Shown piece by piece: positions 32,215 to 41,044 of a stretch of 64,000 bases of DNA. The stretch's first letter is position 1. Each line of letters opens with the position of its first letter. A program made the translations under genes and the position numbers. Below the pieces are notes generated by a model, which made no database searches, had not been told where the DNA came from, and saw only the letters and a program-made list of their open reading frames with translations. Source of the stretch: Candidatus Dormiibacter sp. Its GTDB lineage: Bacteria; Chloroflexota; Dormibacteria; UBA8260. The stretch covers positions 1-64,000 of the forward strand of contig JANWHI010000087.1 in the NCBI GenBank assembly GCA_025450495.1, given 5' to 3'.

Positions 32215-32664
32215 TCAGCCTGGGCGATCGTGGCCCTTGGGCCCGTGCGGCTTGGGTCCGTGCGGTTTGGGCCGGTGCGCTTCGCCATGAGGCGGCGGTG
32301 GATGCGCTGGCGCACCGAGGCGCTCCTCGTCGACCCCGGTCTGCGCGCGAAACGCCTTGCGTGCGTAGAGGAGGCGCAGCGCTGCCTCGGTGAGCGCGCT
32401 CTCGTCGCCGCCCACAGCGCGCACCTCCACCTCGGCACCGCGCTTGAGCATCCTGACGCCGTCGACGCCGCAGTCGGTCAGCTCGAGGAGGCGCTTGATG
32501 AGCCGTGCGATCGCCTCGTCGCGCGGCGAGTAGCGCAGCCGTCCGTGCTCGATGGAGGGGCTGATGATGCCCTGTTCCTCCCAGTAGCGGAGCACGCGAG
32601 GGCTCACCCCAACCCGCTCAGCAAGGCGCGGGATGGCGACGAAGTCGTCGTCTTGATCTGTCAT
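32215..32664 (-). CDS. MerR-family transcriptional regulator with His/Pro-rich tail, 149 aa
   Basis: N-terminal MerR winged helix: 'VAIPRLAERVGVSPRVLRYW' then 'EEQGIISPSIEHGRLRYSPR' and 'DEAIARLIKRLLEL', followed by a short dimerisation helix. Residues about 122-149 form a tail of PKPHG-type repeats with about six His residues, encoded by 15-bp DNA repeats. Such a tail could bind Ni2+/Zn2+/Cu2+ or be disordered. Divergent from an ArsB-superfamily permease across 80 bp, its likely target. A TATCTT box 8 nt before the ATG suggests a leaderless transcript. Confidence 0.8.
   Translation of the reverse strand: MTDQDDDFVAIPRLAERVGVSPRVLRYWEEQGIISPSIEHGRLRYSPRDEAIARLIKRLLELTDCGVDGVRMLKRGAEVEVRAVGGDESALTEAALRLLYARKAFRAQTGVDEERLGAPAHPPPPHGEAHRPKPHGPKPHGPKGHDRPG
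32239..32283. repeat. three 15-bp tandem repeats inside the MerR gene
   Basis: Units at 32239-32253, 32254-32268 and 32269-32283 share GGGYCCGTGCGGYTT, the last copy diverged. They encode the repeating Pro-Lys-Pro-His-Gly-like tail of the regulator on the minus strand. Replication slippage could change tail length. Confidence 0.6.
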
Positions 32665-32672
32665 AATTCTGT

Positions 32673-32678
32673 AAGATA
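32673..32678 (-). promoter_or_regulatory. candidate -10 box TATCTT for leaderless MerR gene
   Basis: TANNNT box on the minus strand, 8 nt before the ATG at 32664, which lacks a Shine-Dalgarno sequence. Confidence 0.35.
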
Positions 32679-32744
32679 GTCAGGACCCGGCCGCCGGAGG
32701 CTGCGGCCCTCTCCAGTTCAAGTCGTCAGCCAAGGCGCACCGGC

Positions 32745-33848
32745 GTGCTCATTCACCCTTCAGCATATACCACGAATACGGCACCTTGGCAGGCCGTCCT
32801 GGGAGCCGTCGCCCAGACCTGGCCGCCGTTCGCGCTGGTCGCCGGGCTGCTCCTGATCGGCTTCGTGGCCGCCGGCGACGGCGTCTTCGCGTGGGCCGGA
32901 TCGCGCATCGCCGCGTTCCGCGGTGGACCCGCCGTTCTCTTCACCGGACTCCTCGGTCTGGTCGCCTTGGTCACGGCCACTCTCAACCTCGACACCTCCG
33001 TCGTCTTCCTCACTCCGCTGCTGCTCGAGGCGGCGCGTTGCCGCGGTCTCGATGAGCGGCCTTTCCTGTACGGCACCGTGCTGATGTCGAACTCGGCGTC
33101 GCTCCTGCTTCCCGGCTCCAACCTGACCAACCTCCTCGTCCTGGCCGGCTCGCCGGTGTCGGGCGGCGACTACGCACTGAGGATGCTGCTGCCGTGGATT
33201 GCCACTGTCGGCGTCACCTGGCTCGTGGTATGGGCGGCGTACCGGCGCTTCCTCCGCCGCAACGGAAGGTCGCAGCACCAGTCGGTCCGCATGCGTGGCC
33301 GTCTCGGCGCGGTCGCGATTGTGATCGCCGTGGGGCTCGTGCTGCTGCTGCGCAATCCGGCCGTGCCGGTGCTCGGGCTCGGCGTGGGAGTCGCCGCCTG
33401 GTGTCTTGTTGGCCGCCGGATCGAGGCCCGTCGCCTGCTCGGAGCCATGAACCCGGTGACGCTGGCCGCGCTCTTCGCCGGCGCTGTGCTGCTGGGCACG
33501 CTGGCCCGTTCGTGGGGCCTGCCGGCAACCCTGATGAGCAGCGCCAACGCCTGGCAGTCGACGGCGCTCGGTGCCTCGGCGGCGGTGGCGCTGAACAATC
33601 TTCCCGCCGCGTTGCTTCTCAGCTCCTCCCCGCCGGCGCATCCGCTCTTCCTGCTGCTCGGCCTCGACCTCGGCCCCAACCTCGCGGTCACCGGGGCGCT
33701 CTCCGCTGTGCTCTGGATGCGGGTGGCGCGACGACACGGTGCCATGGTGTCGGCAGTCGCGTACTCGAGGCTCGGCTCCGCCGTCGCCGTGCTCTGCCTG
33801 GCGGCCGCCGCGGCGTGCCTGTCGATCGCCTGCTGTTCGGCACCATGA
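32745..33848 (+). CDS. ArsB/NhaD (ion transporter superfamily) permease, 367 aa
   Basis: About ten to eleven membrane helices with the hairpin motifs of the ArsB/citrate-transporter superfamily: 'LNLDTSVVFLTPLLLEAARC', 'SNSASLLLPGSNLTNLLVLA' and, in the second half, 'AVALNNLPAALLLSSSPPAH'. Relatives export arsenite or exchange Na+/H+ or carry dicarboxylates. No arsR/arsC partner is visible, so arsenite specificity is not supported. GTG start; weak ribosome site. Probably controlled by the divergent MerR protein. Three Cys near the C-terminus (ACLSIACCSAP) are notable. Confidence 0.72.
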   Translation: MLIHPSAYTTNTAPWQAVLGAVAQTWPPFALVAGLLLIGFVAAGDGVFAWAGSRIAAFRGGPAVLFTGLLGLVALVTATLNLDTSVVFLTPLLLEAARCRGLDERPFLYGTVLMSNSASLLLPGSNLTNLLVLAGSPVSGGDYALRMLLPWIATVGVTWLVVWAAYRRFLRRNGRSQHQSVRMRGRLGAVAIVIAVGLVLLLRNPAVPVLGLGVGVAAWCLVGRRIEARRLLGAMNPVTLAALFAGAVLLGTLARSWGLPATLMSSANAWQSTALGASAAVALNNLPAALLLSSSPPAHPLFLLLGLDLGPNLAVTGALSAVLWMRVARRHGAMVSAVAYSRLGSAVAVLCLAAAAACLSIACCSAP

Positions 33849-33965
33849 CGACCGCGAGGTGCCACTCCGCGACGCCGGTCCCGTTGGCGTACGATGGCCT
33901 TCGCGCCAAGCGCGCCAGACGGGCGATTGCGAGGGGACATGCGATCTCGGAGGGGGACGCGGTTC

Positions 33966-34685
33966 GTGGCCGTGCGTGGTGGCGACCATCGATGGTCTGC
34001 GACCGCGAGGTTGCGCATCACGTTCTGGCTCGTCTACATCGCCGTCGGGGTCGGCTTCTTCGCCGTCTCTGACAACCCCACCTTGGTGCCCGGCGTCGCG
34101 GCCTCCGCGCAGCACGCCGCCGATGCGATGCACCGCATCCTGGCCGGTGCCGCCGCCACGCCTCCCGTCGCACCGACCGCGCCGGTGCTGCCGCCCCAGC
34201 AGGCGCGGGTCAGCGCCCCCGGCCCGGGCGCGACCAGCGCCCCGAGCTCGATCGAGCCGCCGATCGGGCTGGTTCTGCCCACCGCAGCGACGGTCCCTGC
34301 GACGCGCGCCCCGGCGAGGTGGTCAAGCGCGGACTGTGCCTGGGCGAGCGCCACGCTGACCCGCGACGCTCAGCTCGACCTCGATGAGGCCGCGGCTGTG
34401 CAGAGCGGCGGCGACAGCCGGTACGGGAGCAGCGCAGCGCTGGTCGGCTACTACCGCGACTACGCGGCCGAGTGGCTGGCGGTGAACCGATTGGTGGCGG
34501 CGATCTGTCACGACCACGCCGCCCCGACGTACGCACAGATCAGCCAGGCTGAGGGCTGGTTCACGCAGGCCGAGCAGGCCCACGCCGGCGACAACCTGAC
34601 CCACCCTGAGAACGCCGAATGGAACAACGGGTGGATCGGCAACTACCAGCGCATGGTTGCGCTCTTCGCCGGCCTGCCCCACTGA
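33966..34685 (+). CDS. membrane-anchored protein of unknown function, 239 aa
   Basis: GTG chosen 9 nt after GGAGGGGG; in-frame ATGs at 33939 and 33894 are alternatives. One N-terminal membrane segment ('FWLVYIAVGVGFFAVS'), a long Ala/Pro-rich extracytoplasmic linker (about residues 45-125), then a helical C-terminal domain with 'CAWASATLTRDAQLDLDEAA' and 'YYRDYAAEWLAVNRLVAAIC', ending 'WNNGWIGNYQRMVALFAG'. Two Cys could form a disulphide. I know no family for it. Confidence 0.5.
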   Translation: MAVRGGDHRWSATARLRITFWLVYIAVGVGFFAVSDNPTLVPGVAASAQHAADAMHRILAGAAATPPVAPTAPVLPPQQARVSAPGPGATSAPSSIEPPIGLVLPTAATVPATRAPARWSSADCAWASATLTRDAQLDLDEAAAVQSGGDSRYGSSAALVGYYRDYAAEWLAVNRLVAAICHDHAAPTYAQISQAEGWFTQAEQAHAGDNLTHPENAEWNNGWIGNYQRMVALFAGLPH

Positions 34686-34785
34686 CGGCGGCGTTCTCAC
34701 AGGAGCGACGGTACAGGCTGCCTCCTGCACCGGCGTATCGCAACCCCACAAACAGCCGCAACGCGACGTGTCGCCGCGACGCGCC

Positions 34786-35649
34786 TCAGGCCAGCTCGGG
34801 TGGGCTGACTCCGATGGGGTTGGGGTAGACAAGGCCGCCGGGTGCCATCAATTTCGTCACCAGTCCCCTGAGCAGGCCGAGCAGGCGCTCGCGCCGCGAC
34901 TCATCCATCTGCGTCCACGGACCTGAGGCAAGCTCGTCCGTGGTGCGCTCCACCGCCGCGCGCAGAGTATGCCCGGCATCGGTGAGCACACCGTTGGCGT
35001 CGAGGAGGCCGCGTGTTCGCAACCGCTCCTCGGCCTCCTGCCACTGCTCCTCAGTCCAGCCGCGGAAGCTGCGCATCGTGGCCGCATCCACGCCCTTGCC
35101 GTGCGCATGTGCGGTGATCACCGCCTCCACGCCATCCAGCCCGTGGACGGTGAGCGCGGCGACGTGACCATCGAAGCGGTGTTCGCGGAGAAGCGCGCAC
35201 GCGTGCCAGAGAGCGAGGTGTGGTGGGTCTGGAACCGGCAGGCCCGCGTGGCCCGCATACAGCGGTCGGCCATCCGCATGCAGGTGCGCGGCTGCATCGA
35301 GCGCACGATCCGCCGCCTCAGCCACATCAGAAGACTCAACGTCGGCGCCCCAGAGGCGGCGCAGCGCGGCGTCGACCGACTCGAGCCGGGCGGCCAGGAC
35401 GCGCTCCGGGGTCGAATAGCTCCACGCATCCGGGATGGCGCGGTGCACCATCGCCGGCGCGAAGTTGTGGAACACAGCGGTGACCACCTCCGGGCTCACC
35501 GCTCCCATCGGAGCCGAGCGCGAGGCGAAGTAACCCATCCAGCCGCCACGCAATCCCGCCTCCGCATAGCGTTCGCGCGACTCGGGTGCAAAGTAAACGA
35601 TCGCGTGGACGGGCTCGAAGTGCGTCCAGGCGCGCCGGGTTTGGTTCAC
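34786..35649 (-). CDS. SCO6745 family protein, 287 aa
   Basis: Matches the actinobacterial SCO6745-type pattern: N-terminal 'AWTHFEPVHAIVYFAPESRE', 'GLRGGWMGYFASRSAPMGAV', 'VVTAVFHNFAPAMVHRAIPD', 'PLYAGHAGLPVPDPPHLALW' and a C-terminal winged-helix-like 'GWTEEQWQEAEERLRTRGLL' block. The family is of unknown function, with a helix-turn-helix-like C-terminus. GTG start, GAGAG 8 nt upstream; no better start. The longer open frame upstream runs antisense through the riboswitch and is not coding. Confidence 0.75.
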   Translation of the reverse strand: MNQTRRAWTHFEPVHAIVYFAPESRERYAEAGLRGGWMGYFASRSAPMGAVSPEVVTAVFHNFAPAMVHRAIPDAWSYSTPERVLAARLESVDAALRRLWGADVESSDVAEAADRALDAAAHLHADGRPLYAGHAGLPVPDPPHLALWHACALLREHRFDGHVAALTVHGLDGVEAVITAHAHGKGVDAATMRSFRGWTEEQWQEAEERLRTRGLLDANGVLTDAGHTLRAAVERTTDELASGPWTQMDESRRERLLGLLRGLVTKLMAPGGLVYPNPIGVSPPELA

Positions 35650-35868
35650 CGTGTTGCTCTCAACCGGCGGCGGTTGGCGCGGCTGCGAACTCGACCTGGG
35701 TGTGCAAGGGGTCGAGCGTCCACCTGCCCATCGAGAACCCTCCTGTTCACGGCCGCTCACGATGATGGCACAGAGCGCGAGCCACACGGTTCCAGCGCGC
35801 GAGGCCGCACAGCTGCACCGGCACCAAGCTTCTGCACCATGACGTGGCGGCTCAGGCCCAGCCGGCGC
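35650..35868. other. intergenic stretch without a recognised gene
   Basis: Between the SCO6745-family gene and the thiamine operon promoter. Short open frames here have no ribosome sites and no recognisable protein. Nothing else seen. Confidence 0.5.
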
Positions 35869-35874
35869 TATCCT
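35869..35874 (+). promoter_or_regulatory. candidate -10 box TATCCT for the thiamine operon
   Basis: Lies just before the riboswitch aptamer, placing the transcription start near 35881. No good -35 seen. Confidence 0.35.
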
Positions 35875-35882
35875 GCTCAGTG

Positions 35883-35974
35883 CACGCGGGAGCTCGGACT
35901 GGGCTGGGCTGAGAGGGCGACGCTGAGGGTCGCCGACCGCTGAACCTGACCGGGTAATGCCGGCGTAGGGAGGT
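35883..35974 (+). promoter_or_regulatory. TPP (thi-box) riboswitch
   Basis: Contains both invariant TPP aptamer halves: the pyrimidine-sensing GGGCTGAGAGGG around 35909-35917 and the diphosphate-sensing CTGAACCTGACCGGGTAATG followed by CCGGCGTAGGGA (35940-35971), with a variable P3 stem (GGCGACGCTGAGGGTCGCC) between. The purine stretch AGGGAGG (35967-35973) is at once the 3' strand of the aptamer and the ribosome site of the next gene, so ligand binding should block translation initiation directly. It regulates CytX-TenA, which fits thiamine repression. Confidence 0.92.
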
Positions 35975-35978
35975 AGCC

Positions 35979-37361
35979 ATGGCGGTAGCCACTGAAGCTG
36001 CGGCGGCGCATCCGATCGACCGTTGGGTCGAGCCCGCACCCACCCTGGCCGGACCGGTTCCGCGTCCATTGGGATTGGCCGACCAGGTGGCGCTGTGGGG
36101 CAACCTGGGCGTCAGCCTGCTGGGTCCCGTGGGGGCGCTGTTCGTCCTTGCCCCAGCCGGGGCTGCTCCTCTGTCGCTGGTTGCCGCCTTCATCGCGGTG
36201 GCAGTCGGCACCGCGTTGGGCACGCTGCTGCTCGCCGCCTCCGCGCTTGCCGGCGCGCAGACCGGCGCACCCGCGATGGTGCTGCTTCGCGGGCTGTTCG
36301 GCGCGCGTCTTTCCTTCCTGCCGACGGTGCTGAACCTGTTGCAGTGCCTGGGCTGGGCGATCTTCGAGCTGGTCGTGATCGCCGCCGCCGCGGAGCAGCT
36401 GTTCCCTGGCCGCTCGCGCTGGCCGTACGTTGTCGCCGCGGGGGTTCTGACCACGGTCATGGCCCTGCGACCACTGGGGGTGGTCCGGGTGCTGCGCCGA
36501 TATGCCCTGGTCGCGGTCGTCGTCGCCACGGTGTATCTGTTTGCTCAATTGCTACGCCATCCGGTGGGGTCACTGACGAACGGTTCGTGGAGCGGCTTCT
36601 GGCTGGCCGCCGATGTCGTCATCGCTGTCGCCGTCTCCTGGGTGCCGCTGGCGGCTGACTACTCGCGGCACTCGCGGTCGGGTCGCGCGGCGTTCCTGGG
36701 TTCGTTCCTTGGCTACACCGTCTCCCAGACGGCCTATTACACCCTTGGGCTCGTGGCTTTCGCGACGGTGGTCAGCAGCCAGGGCGATACGCAGACCGGT
36801 CTCTTCGCGGCTTTTCTCGCCATACCGTTCGGCTGGTTGCCCTTCGCCGTGCTGGTGCTCCGCGAGCTGGACGAGTCATTCACCAACGTGTACTCGACGG
36901 TGGTCTCCGTCCAGAACCTGCGACCACTCAGCGACCGTCGGATTCTTGCGGTGGTCATCGGCGTCCTGGCGACCGTGCTGGCGCTGGTGCTGCAGATTGC
37001 CGACTACCAGAGCTTCCTCTATCTCCTCGGATCCGTGTTCGTGCCGATGGTCGCCGTGTTCCTGGTGGACTATTTCCTCCTGCACGGCCGCCGCGCCTGG
37101 GACTGTTCGTACGATGCGCCGCCGCGCTGGGCCATGCTCGTCCCCTGGGCCCTCGGTTTCTGCACCTACCAGATGGTGAATCCTGGGTCGGTGTCCTGGT
37201 GGGCCTCGGCGTGGAGCAGCGCGCAACGCGCGATCGGGTTCACGCCGCCGACGTGGATGAGCGCGTCCGTCACCTCCTTTGTGGTAGCCGCCGCAGCGAC
37301 GCTCGTGGTTGGCCTGCTGGTGCGCCGGCGGACGGCGCACTCCGGCGTCCGTCTCGCGTGA
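35979..37361 (+). CDS. cytX: NCS1-family thiamine-precursor (HMP) permease, CytX-like, 460 aa
   Basis: Twelve hydrophobic segments of the purine-cytosine permease family: 'ADQVALWGNLGVSLLGPVGA', 'GAPAMVLLRGLFGARLSFLP', 'VLNLLQCLGWAIFELVV', 'PLAADYSRHSR' and 'SFTNVYSTVVSVQNL'. It imports a pyrimidine such as hydroxymethylpyrimidine by cation symport; specificity is inferred from the TPP riboswitch directly upstream and the TenA gene directly downstream. The ATG follows AGGGAGG by 5 nt, inside the aptamer. Confidence 0.88.
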   Translation: MAVATEAAAAHPIDRWVEPAPTLAGPVPRPLGLADQVALWGNLGVSLLGPVGALFVLAPAGAAPLSLVAAFIAVAVGTALGTLLLAASALAGAQTGAPAMVLLRGLFGARLSFLPTVLNLLQCLGWAIFELVVIAAAAEQLFPGRSRWPYVVAAGVLTTVMALRPLGVVRVLRRYALVAVVVATVYLFAQLLRHPVGSLTNGSWSGFWLAADVVIAVAVSWVPLAADYSRHSRSGRAAFLGSFLGYTVSQTAYYTLGLVAFATVVSSQGDTQTGLFAAFLAIPFGWLPFAVLVLRELDESFTNVYSTVVSVQNLRPLSDRRILAVVIGVLATVLALVLQIADYQSFLYLLGSVFVPMVAVFLVDYFLLHGRRAWDCSYDAPPRWAMLVPWALGFCTYQMVNPGSVSWWASAWSSAQRAIGFTPPTWMSASVTSFVVAAAATLVVGLLVRRRTAHSGVRLA

Positions 37362-38059
37362 GCGCTGGCAGCGGCGGGTCGACGGATACGGCGGTGGCGC
37401 CACTGACGGCACGGCTGCGCGCCGCAGCCGGCGTCACGCTCAGCGCGATCCGCAACCACCCGTTCATCGTCGAGCTCGGGGACGGTAGTCTGGACCGCGC
37501 GGCGTTTCGCTTCTACGTCGTGCAGGACGGCCACTACCTGCGCGAGTTTTCGCGGGCGCTCACCATCCTCGCCGACCGCGCCCCCAGCCGAGCCGTCGCC
37601 ACCTTGTTGGCCGAGCACGCGGCCACAACCGTCACCGTGGAGCAGTCACTGCATGCGACGCTGCTCGCGGAGATGCCGAGCAGGCCAGCCGACGTGGCGG
37701 ACGCATCCGTGGCGCCGGTGACCCTCGCCTACACGAGCTACCTGATCGCCACGTGTGCCACGGGCACTCTCCTGGAAGGCGTCGCGTCGATGCTGCCGTG
37801 CTACTGGATCTACTGCGACGTGGGTCGGGAGCTGCGCGCACATTCCTCCCCGGATCCGCTCTATTCCCGGTGGATCGACACCTACGCCGGCGAGGAATTC
37901 GAGCAGGCGGTCACGCAGATGCTCGAGCTGACCGACTCCATCGGCACACCCCGGGGCGACGCCGAGCGGCAGTCGGCGACGGATCGCTTCGTCACGTCGG
38001 CGCGGTACGAGTGGATGTTCTGGGACGCAGCCTACCGTCAGCTCGGCTGGCCGGTTTGA
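37358..38059 (+). CDS. tenA: aminopyrimidine aminohydrolase TenA, 233 aa
   Basis: TenA helical fold: 'HPFIVELGDGSLDRAAFRFY' then 'VVQDGHYLREFSRAL', catalytic Cys148 in 'LPCYWIYCDVG', 'YSRWIDTYAGEEFEQAV' and the C-terminal 'RYEWMFWDAAYRQLGW' containing the expected Glu. It deaminates aminomethyl-aminopyrimidine to HMP for thiamine salvage. The GTG start overlaps the permease stop (GTGA) and the operon is under the TPP riboswitch, which supports the salvage role strongly. Unlike the gene at 18647, it lacks the HDO metal-ligand set. Confidence 0.9.
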   Translation: MSAGSGGSTDTAVAPLTARLRAAAGVTLSAIRNHPFIVELGDGSLDRAAFRFYVVQDGHYLREFSRALTILADRAPSRAVATLLAEHAATTVTVEQSLHATLLAEMPSRPADVADASVAPVTLAYTSYLIATCATGTLLEGVASMLPCYWIYCDVGRELRAHSSPDPLYSRWIDTYAGEEFEQAVTQMLELTDSIGTPRGDAERQSATDRFVTSARYEWMFWDAAYRQLGWPV

Positions 38060-38086
38060 GCCGCTCAGGCCGGGCCGTCGTATACG
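38056..38086 (+). promoter_or_regulatory. candidate promoter TTGAGC-N19-TATACG
   Basis: Predicted start of transcription falls a few bases before the ATG at 38100, which has no Shine-Dalgarno sequence, so a very short leader is likely. The spacer is long and the -35 overlaps the end of the TenA gene. Confidence 0.3.
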
Positions 38087-38099
38087 ACAATCGCCTGCC

Positions 38100-39830
38100 A
38101 TGGTCCCGGTCGACGATGACGCCGTGGCGGCGAGCGCCGCAGCGTTCCGTGCGGCGCGGGCGGCGCTGATCCGCTGGCGGGACGACTACGAGACGGCATA
38201 TCGTGAGTTCCGCTGGCCGGTCCTGACCCAGTTCAACTGGGCTCTGGACTGGTTCGACACGCTGGCGCAGGACGCGGCGACATCGTCGCAGCCCGCTCTG
38301 TGGATCGCGCAGGCGGGCCAGCCGGACACCGTGCTGTCCTTCGCCGACCTCTCGGCGCGGTCCAACCAGGTGGCCAACTGGCTGACTGCCCTCGGTGTGC
38401 GTCGAGGTGACCGGCTCATCCTCATGCTCGACAACCAGGTCGAGCTGTGGGAGACGCTGCTCGCCGGCATCAAGCTCGGCGCCGTGCTCATCCCGGCAAG
38501 CACGCTCCTGACTCCGGCCGACCTGCACGATCGCGTTCAGCGCGGGGAGGCACGTCACGTCGTGGTGGGTGCGCAGAACATCGACAAGTTCGCGCAGATT
38601 CCCGGCGGCTACACGAGGATCTGCGTCGGCTCGGCCGCCGACGGCTGGCTCAGCTACGCCGACGCCGAGTCTGCGTCGCCCACGTTCTCACCCGCTGGGG
38701 CGACGCTCGCCACCGACACGCTGCTGCTGTACTTCACGTCGGGCACGACTGCGCAGCCAAAGCTTGTCGAGCACACGCACGCCTCCTACCCGGTCGGTCA
38801 CCTGTCCACCATGTACTGGATCGGGCTCGAACCCGCAGACATTCACCTCAACATCTCGTCGCCCGGGTGGGCCAAGCACGCCTGGAGCAACGTGTTCGCC
38901 CCCTGGAACGCCGGGGCCACCGTGTTCATCCACAACTACGCGCGGTTCGATGCACCCGAGCTGCTGTCGGTGATGGATCGATGCCGCGTGAGCAGCTTCT
39001 GCGCTCCGCCGACGGTGTGGCGGATGCTCATCCAGAGCGACCTGCGCACGCTCAGCCATCCACCCGCCAAGGTGGTCGGCGCCGGCGAGCCGCTCAACCC
39101 CGAGGTGATCGCGCAGGTGGAGCAGGCGTGGGGCGTCACCATCCGCGACGGCTTCGGCCAGACGGAGACCACGGTCGCGATCGCCAACACGCCCGGTCAG
39201 CGGGTCAAGCCCGGCTCGATGGGACGACCGGTCCCCGGCTATGCGATCGCGCTCATCGATCCCGTCAGCGGTCAAGCCGGCGACGAGGGTGAGGTCTGCG
39301 TCGACCTGGCCGCCCGGCCGCTTGGCCTGATGGCGGGCTATCGCGGCGACGACGAACGTGCCCGCGAGGCCATGGGCGGGGACTATTACCACACCGGTGA
39401 CGTGGCCTCGAGGGACGGCGACGGATACATCACCTACGTCGGCCGCGCCGACGACGTCTTCAAAGCGTCGGACTACCGCATCTCACCCTTTGAGCTTGAA
39501 AGCGTTCTGCTCGAGCACGACGCCGTGGCCGAGGCCGCGGTCGTGCCGGCGCCGGACCCGGTTCGGCTCGCCGTTCCCAAGGCATACGTCGTCCTGGCAT
39601 CCGGCCATGCGGCGTCGCCCGAAACGGCGCTGTCGATCCTCCGGTTCAGCCGCGAGAACCTCGCCCCGTACAAGCGGATTCGACGAGTGGAGTTCAGCGA
39701 CCTGCCCAAGACGATCTCGGGCAAGATCCGACGCATCGAGCTGCGCGAACGCGAGCAACAGAGAGCCGATAGAGCGGCGGCCACCGTCGAGTACCGGGAG
39801 GAGGATTTCGCCGAGCTGGCCGGAGGCTGA
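38100..39830 (+). CDS. acyl-CoA synthetase, medium-chain/acetyl-CoA synthetase-like (ANL), 576 aa
   Basis: Begins with the ACSM-like block 'YREFRWPVLTQFNWALDWFD'. P-loop 'YFTSGTTAQPKLVEHTHASY', 'FGQTETTVAIANTPGQRVKP', 'YYHTGDVASRDGDGYITYVG', hinge 'RADDVFKASDYRISPFELES' and the catalytic lysine in 'LPKTISGKIRRIEL'. It activates an acyl or aryl acid with ATP and CoA. The TAQPK sequence replaces the more usual TGxPK in the P-loop. Separate promoter, so not obviously thiamine-regulated. Substrate unknown. Confidence 0.88.
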   Translation: MVPVDDDAVAASAAAFRAARAALIRWRDDYETAYREFRWPVLTQFNWALDWFDTLAQDAATSSQPALWIAQAGQPDTVLSFADLSARSNQVANWLTALGVRRGDRLILMLDNQVELWETLLAGIKLGAVLIPASTLLTPADLHDRVQRGEARHVVVGAQNIDKFAQIPGGYTRICVGSAADGWLSYADAESASPTFSPAGATLATDTLLLYFTSGTTAQPKLVEHTHASYPVGHLSTMYWIGLEPADIHLNISSPGWAKHAWSNVFAPWNAGATVFIHNYARFDAPELLSVMDRCRVSSFCAPPTVWRMLIQSDLRTLSHPPAKVVGAGEPLNPEVIAQVEQAWGVTIRDGFGQTETTVAIANTPGQRVKPGSMGRPVPGYAIALIDPVSGQAGDEGEVCVDLAARPLGLMAGYRGDDERAREAMGGDYYHTGDVASRDGDGYITYVGRADDVFKASDYRISPFELESVLLEHDAVAEAAVVPAPDPVRLAVPKAYVVLASGHAASPETALSILRFSRENLAPYKRIRRVEFSDLPKTISGKIRRIELREREQQRADRAAATVEYREEDFAELAGG

Positions 39831-39839
39831 GCGGTGCGA

Positions 39840-41018
39840 CTACTGCGGCGTGCTGGGCAGGCGAGCAGCGGAGTGCACCACCGATCGCGCAATCATCGAT
39901 GCCGCCGCGCAGAGCCCCGCGAGCAGCAGGAAGGCAACCACGAAACCGCCCGATGCGCTGCGCAGCACGCTCACGATCAGCGGGCCGGTGGCGGCCATCA
40001 GGTATCCATAGCAGAGCATCCGACTGGTCAGCTGGCGGCCGGCATCGACGGAGTCGGTGACCTGCAGCGGCACGGTCAGCGCCAGGGTGAAGATCGCGCC
40101 CGATCCCAAGCCGAGAGCCACCGCCCACAACCACGGTGCCGACGTCGGTGTGAGGGCCACGAGCAGAAGGGCCGCGCCGAAGGTCACCGCTGCCAGGCGC
40201 AGCCCGCCCACCAGCCGGCCGGTGCGCTGCACCACCACCGCCGCCGCGAGGGACCCGACGATCTGCGTGCCGGTGAGAATGGAGATCAACAGGCCGGCGC
40301 GGTCGGCCGCCCAGCCGCGCTCCTCATACAGCGGTGCCAGCCAGGCGAGCACGCCGTAATACGTCATCGACTGCAGCCCGAACAACAGCGCCACCAGCGC
40401 AACCTGCCGGCTACGACCTGACGTACGGATCGCCGCCAGGGCGTGCGGAGGACGGTGCACGCGCAGAGCGACGATTGCCCACAGGCCTGCGGCGAGCAGC
40501 GCCGGGATCGCCCACACCGCGAGCCCGCCCCGCCAGGTCGAAGAGAGCTGATCGGCCAGGCGCGGCGTCCCGTATGCAGCCGCCCCAGCGCCGATGTTCA
40601 TGCCGACGGTGTACATGCCCGTCATCAGGGCGGTGTACGCGGGAAAGTAGGTGCCGACCACCGCCGGCAGGATGGTGTTCCCGGCAGCGATACCGGCGCC
40701 CAGGCCCAGCGCGGTCACCAGGAGCAACCACGGGTTGTCCGTCCAGAGCCGCAGCCCAACCGCGACGGTGATGACCAGGAGCGCGCCGACGATCGACCAT
40801 TCGAGACCCCAGCGAACCGCCAGCCGTGCGCTCCACGGCGACATCAGCCCCATCATGACCACCGGCAGCGTGGTCAACAACGAGCCGTACACCAGCCCAG
40901 CCCCAAGGTCGTGCACCACTCTTGGAAGCACCGGCCCAACCGACGAGATCCCCATGCGCAGGTTCAACGCCAGGACGAAGGACGCCACTCCAACCAGGAG
41001 AAGGAGCCTGCGCGGCAC
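39840..41018 (-). CDS. MFS transporter, CynX/NimT-like, 392 aa
   Basis: Twelve hydrophobic segments starting 'LLLLVGVASFVLALNLRMGI', with 'SSVGPVLPRVVHDLG' and 'FPAYTALMTGMYTVGMNIGA' typical of the CynX (cyanate)/NimT group, and 'YYGVLAWLAPLYEERGWA' in the second half. Export or import of a small anion or amide is typical. Weakly supported GTG start. Last gene of the 12-gene minus-strand operon, 26 nt after the alcohol dehydrogenase; convergent with the acyl-CoA synthetase gene. Confidence 0.8.
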   Translation of the reverse strand: MPRRLLLLVGVASFVLALNLRMGISSVGPVLPRVVHDLGAGLVYGSLLTTLPVVMMGLMSPWSARLAVRWGLEWSIVGALLVITVAVGLRLWTDNPWLLLVTALGLGAGIAAGNTILPAVVGTYFPAYTALMTGMYTVGMNIGAGAAAYGTPRLADQLSSTWRGGLAVWAIPALLAAGLWAIVALRVHRPPHALAAIRTSGRSRQVALVALLFGLQSMTYYGVLAWLAPLYEERGWAADRAGLLISILTGTQIVGSLAAAVVVQRTGRLVGGLRLAAVTFGAALLLVALTPTSAPWLWAVALGLGSGAIFTLALTVPLQVTDSVDAGRQLTSRMLCYGYLMAATGPLIVSVLRSASGGFVVAFLLLAGLCAAASMIARSVVHSAARLPSTPQ

Positions 41019-41044
41019 GGGTCAGCTGTGGGCCGTACGGACGA

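Noticed and set aside
32745..33848. Arsenic resistance operon
   Set aside because: The permease is in the ArsB superfamily, but no arsR, arsC or arsA partner is present and the regulator is MerR-type.
34763..34774. 12-bp palindrome GCGACGTGTCGC between convergent genes
   Set aside because: Short, GC-rich and without a T tract; not distinguishable from chance or a weak terminator stem.
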